A DNA stretch of 6,976 nucleotides from CABMGO01 sp964574775. Lineage in GTDB: Archaea > Nanobdellota > Nanobdellia > Pacearchaeales > GW2011-AR1. Shown piece by piece: positions 5,714 through 6,976 of this stretch (positions within the stretch are counted from its first letter, which is position 1; every line of letters begins with the position of its first letter). Below the pieces are notes generated by a model, which did not search any database, was not told the origin of the DNA, and saw only the letters and a program-made list of their open reading frames with translations. The position numbers and the translations under genes were made by a program. Location of the stretch: NCBI GenBank assembly GCA_964574775.1, contig CAZNOS010000038.1, forward strand, positions 1 through 6,976, written 5' to 3'.

Positions 5714-5721
5714 TTTTTAAA
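5714..5721 (-). promoter_or_regulatory. TATA box of the small membrane protein gene
   Basis: TTTAAAAA on the minus strand (TTTTTAAA on the plus strand) is centred 25.5 bp from the ATG at 5692, the window's usual leaderless arrangement. Confidence 0.6.
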
Positions 5722-5744
5722 TGTTTTGTATAGTCACGATAGAG

Positions 5745-6047
5745 TTACAACAACGTCAAAGCAGTAGGAATATCGGCAATCTTTGTTATTCCGTTTTTAT
5801 CTACCAAACCAACCTCGAGTGCCGTCTTACAAGCAATCTCTCCAACGATATTAAAAGAAGCATCTTCTCTAGCGAAATCTACTATAATTTCTGCAACCTC
5901 TTCCGGATTCTTTTCTTCTCCATTAAAAAATTGCGTCGTCAAATCAATTTGCCTTAATCCATCAGAATCAAAATATTTTTTCCCATAAAGTTCCGTATCA
6001 CAAATAGCAACGACATACCTTGTTGCCTTATGAACTTTAACTAACAT
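5745..6047 (-). CDS. DUF424 family protein
   Basis: This 100-residue protein matches the archaeal DUF424 family (PF04242, COG2412) over its full length. It opens with a short strand region leading to VVAICDTELYGKKY (12-25). DLTTQFFNGEE (35-45) follows, then a helix with EEVAEIIVDFA (49-59). The central signature is FNIVGEIACKTALEVGLVD (65-83), and the end is a short ITKIADIPTALTL (86-98). The N-I-V-G-E core and the GLVD turn are the most recognisable parts. The family is nearly confined to archaea, and its biochemical role is not established; conservation suggests an information-processing or translation-linked housekeeping task. It is soluble, with no signal peptide. The ATG at 6047 lies about 26 bp from a TATA box that also serves the divergent methyltransferase gene. 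Confidence 0.85.
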   Translation of the reverse strand: MLVKVHKATRYVVAICDTELYGKKYFDSDGLRQIDLTTQFFNGEEKNPEEVAEIIVDFAREDASFNIVGEIACKTALEVGLVDKNGITKIADIPTALTLL

Positions 6048-6068
6048 ACTTTTCTATAAATAGTCTTA

Positions 6069-6076
6069 TTTTTAAA
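6069..6076. promoter_or_regulatory. Shared symmetric TATA box for the DUF424 and methyltransferase genes
   Basis: TTTTTAAA, with the perfect palindrome TTTAAA at 6071-6076, is the only good TATA candidate at the right distance for both divergent genes. The palindrome centre is about 26.5 bp from the DUF424 ATG (6047) and 24.5 bp from the methyltransferase ATG (6098). A second A/T palindrome (ctataaatag, 6054-6063) is only about 11 bp from the DUF424 start and too close to serve as its TATA box. Confidence 0.6.
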
Positions 6077-6097
6077 CGTTGACGTACTGACTTAAAT

Positions 6098-6721
6098 ATG
6101 GAAAACCAACAAAAAGTTTGGGACGAGATCGCAAAAAAATGGAAAGAATTTAGAGAAGTCCCTAGTCCTAGCGTAATTGAATTCCTAAAAGACAAGAAAG
6201 GAAAAATTCTAGACCTTGGATGTGGAAGTGGAAGAAATTTTTCAGCCATAAACGAGGAAGCAGAAATTTACGGAATAGATTTTTCAAAAGAAATGTTAAA
6301 ATATGCCAAAAATAAAAAACCGAATTCAAATCTTACACAATCCACTTCATCAAAAATTCCATTTGAAGAAAATTTATTCGATGCAACTATTTGCGTCGCC
6401 GTATTACACTGCATTCCAGACAAAAAAGAACGACAAGAAACGATTAACGAAATTTACAGAACACTAAAACCAAACTCTACAGCATTTATATCTACGTGGG
6501 GGAAAAATTCTCCAAGATTAAAAAACAAGCCAAAGGAATGTTTTGTTACATGGACAATAAAGTCAGAAAAAAGTTTTAGAAAAGGAGAACAAGAAATAAA
6601 GCAAGAAAGATACACTTATGTTTATGATTTGAAAGAATTAGAAAAAGAAGTATTAAACGCTGGATTTAAAATAGAAAAAATCTGGGAAGAAAGAAACGTT
6701 AACGTAATAGCAAAAAAATAA
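6098..6721 (+). CDS. SAM-dependent methyltransferase, Trm9/ALKBH8-like (likely tRNA wobble uridine)
   Basis: This 207-residue protein is a class I methyltransferase. Motif I LDLGCGSGRN (38-47) binds S-adenosylmethionine, followed by acidic D61 in GIDFSKEML, the strand FDATICVAVLHCI (94-106) and the post-motif LKPNSTAFISTWG (123-135). Features pointing to the Trm9/ALKBH8 group are the N-terminal VWDEIAKKW.EFR...PSP..IEFL block, AVLHCI (AVVHH in Trm9), the CFVTWTIK segment (148-155), and RYTYVYDLKELEKEV near the C-terminus (171-185). Trm9 methylates the carboxymethyl group on uridine 34 of tRNA, and in eukaryotes needs the partner Trm112. The same tRNA role is inferred here, while a small-molecule substrate cannot be excluded. 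Residues 137-170 are a lysine-rich linker where Trm9 proteins vary most. The ATG at 6098 is backed by the shared TATA box. It diverges from the DUF424 gene. Confidence 0.78.
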   Translation: MENQQKVWDEIAKKWKEFREVPSPSVIEFLKDKKGKILDLGCGSGRNFSAINEEAEIYGIDFSKEMLKYAKNKKPNSNLTQSTSSKIPFEENLFDATICVAVLHCIPDKKERQETINEIYRTLKPNSTAFISTWGKNSPRLKNKPKECFVTWTIKSEKSFRKGEQEIKQERYTYVYDLKELEKEVLNAGFKIEKIWEERNVNVIAKK

Positions 6722-6732
6722 TTATAGGTGCA

Positions 6733-6740
6733 TTTTTAAA
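6733..6740 (+). promoter_or_regulatory. TATA box of the right-edge partial gene
   Basis: TTTTTAAA is centred 25.5 bp before the ATG at 6762, right after the methyltransferase stop. It decides between that ATG and the earlier one at 6740, which overlaps the box and opens only a 15-codon frame. Confidence 0.58.
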
Positions 6741-6761
6741 TGAATAAAATTCTCTTTTGTA

Positions 6762-6976
6762 ATGGAGAAATTAAATATAGATATTAACGGAAATTTCAAT
6801 ATAGATGGATCAAACGCAGATGTCGTACCGATTGGTGAACCCATCATTACATGGTTTGAAGTAGGTCGAAGACAAGAAGTGGAAAATATGTGCGATTTAT
6901 TTAACGGATTTTCACGTAAAGCCTGTAGTAATATTCCTGCCGACTGTTTTGTTTTGGGTGAATCTTTTTTTGTCGG
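6762..6976 (+). CDS. Hypothetical protein, N-terminal part only
   Basis: The frame is open from ATG 6762 to the window edge, giving 71 complete codons. The visible part begins MEKLNIDINGNFNIDG and is soluble-looking, with a strand-rich start followed by a likely helix around WFEVGRRQEVENMCDLFNGF (31-50). Three cysteines occur at residues 44, 55 and 62. I recognise no family from this fragment. It has its own TATA box, so it is a new transcription unit rather than a continuation of the methyltransferase gene. Confidence 0.6.
   Translation, partial: MEKLNIDINGNFNIDGSNADVVPIGEPIITWFEVGRRQEVENMCDLFNGFSRKACSNIPADCFVLGESFFV

Noticed and set aside
6740..6787. Short frame from ATG 6740 as the right-edge gene
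   Set aside because: It is 15 codons, overlaps the TATA box, and the ATG at 6762 opens a long frame with correct promoter spacing.

Overview
The window looks like AT-rich archaeal DNA, most likely from a small-genome DPANN lineage (Pacearchaeota/Woesearchaeota/Nanoarchaeota-like; the lineage is inferred). Nine of the eleven genes have a TATA-like box, usually with the core TTTTTAAA, centred 24.5 to 26 bp upstream of the start codon. This is the layout of archaeal leaderless transcription. Only two genes have a Shine-Dalgarno site: the downstream gene of the one clear operon, and a 48-residue gene with a short leader. DUF424, a circularly permuted ribosome-assembly GTPase, an archaeal MutS-like ATPase and a Trm9-like methyltransferase all fit archaea.

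Layout: (1) 1-2097, minus strand: a MutS-family ATPase open at the left edge, then a sugar-phosphate transferase reduced to its catalytic core. (2) 2098-3164: divergent promoters, a YlqF/RbgA-type GTPase on the plus strand, and a convergent 48-aa gene whose stop codon overlaps the GTPase stop. (3) 3165-3317: an intergenic stretch with a TATA box for the 48-aa gene and two copies of a 16-bp near-identical repeat spaced 20 bp apart. (4) 3318-3824: a NUDIX hydrolase on the minus strand. (5) 3825-5340: a divergent control region holding a 20-bp palindrome, then a two-gene operon. The first gene encodes a winged-helix DNA-binding protein with two membrane helices; the second encodes a membrane-anchored SIMPL (DUF541) protein and is translationally coupled to it. 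(6) 5300-5374: convergent oligo-T terminators. (7) 5375-6721: a small membrane protein of unknown function and a DUF424 protein on the minus strand, then a methyltransferase divergent from DUF424 that apparently shares one symmetric TATA box with it. (8) 6762-end: the start of an unrecognised gene.

How the genes may work together: most are single-gene units of household type (ribosome assembly, tRNA modification, DNA metabolism, nucleotide clean-up). The one candidate system is the winged-helix membrane regulator plus SIMPL operon with its promoter-proximal palindrome. It could be a one-component envelope-sensing switch, but that function is inferred from architecture only. The second notable item is the sugar transferase that keeps its catalytic Asp-Glu pair but lacks the membrane hairpin normal for the family.
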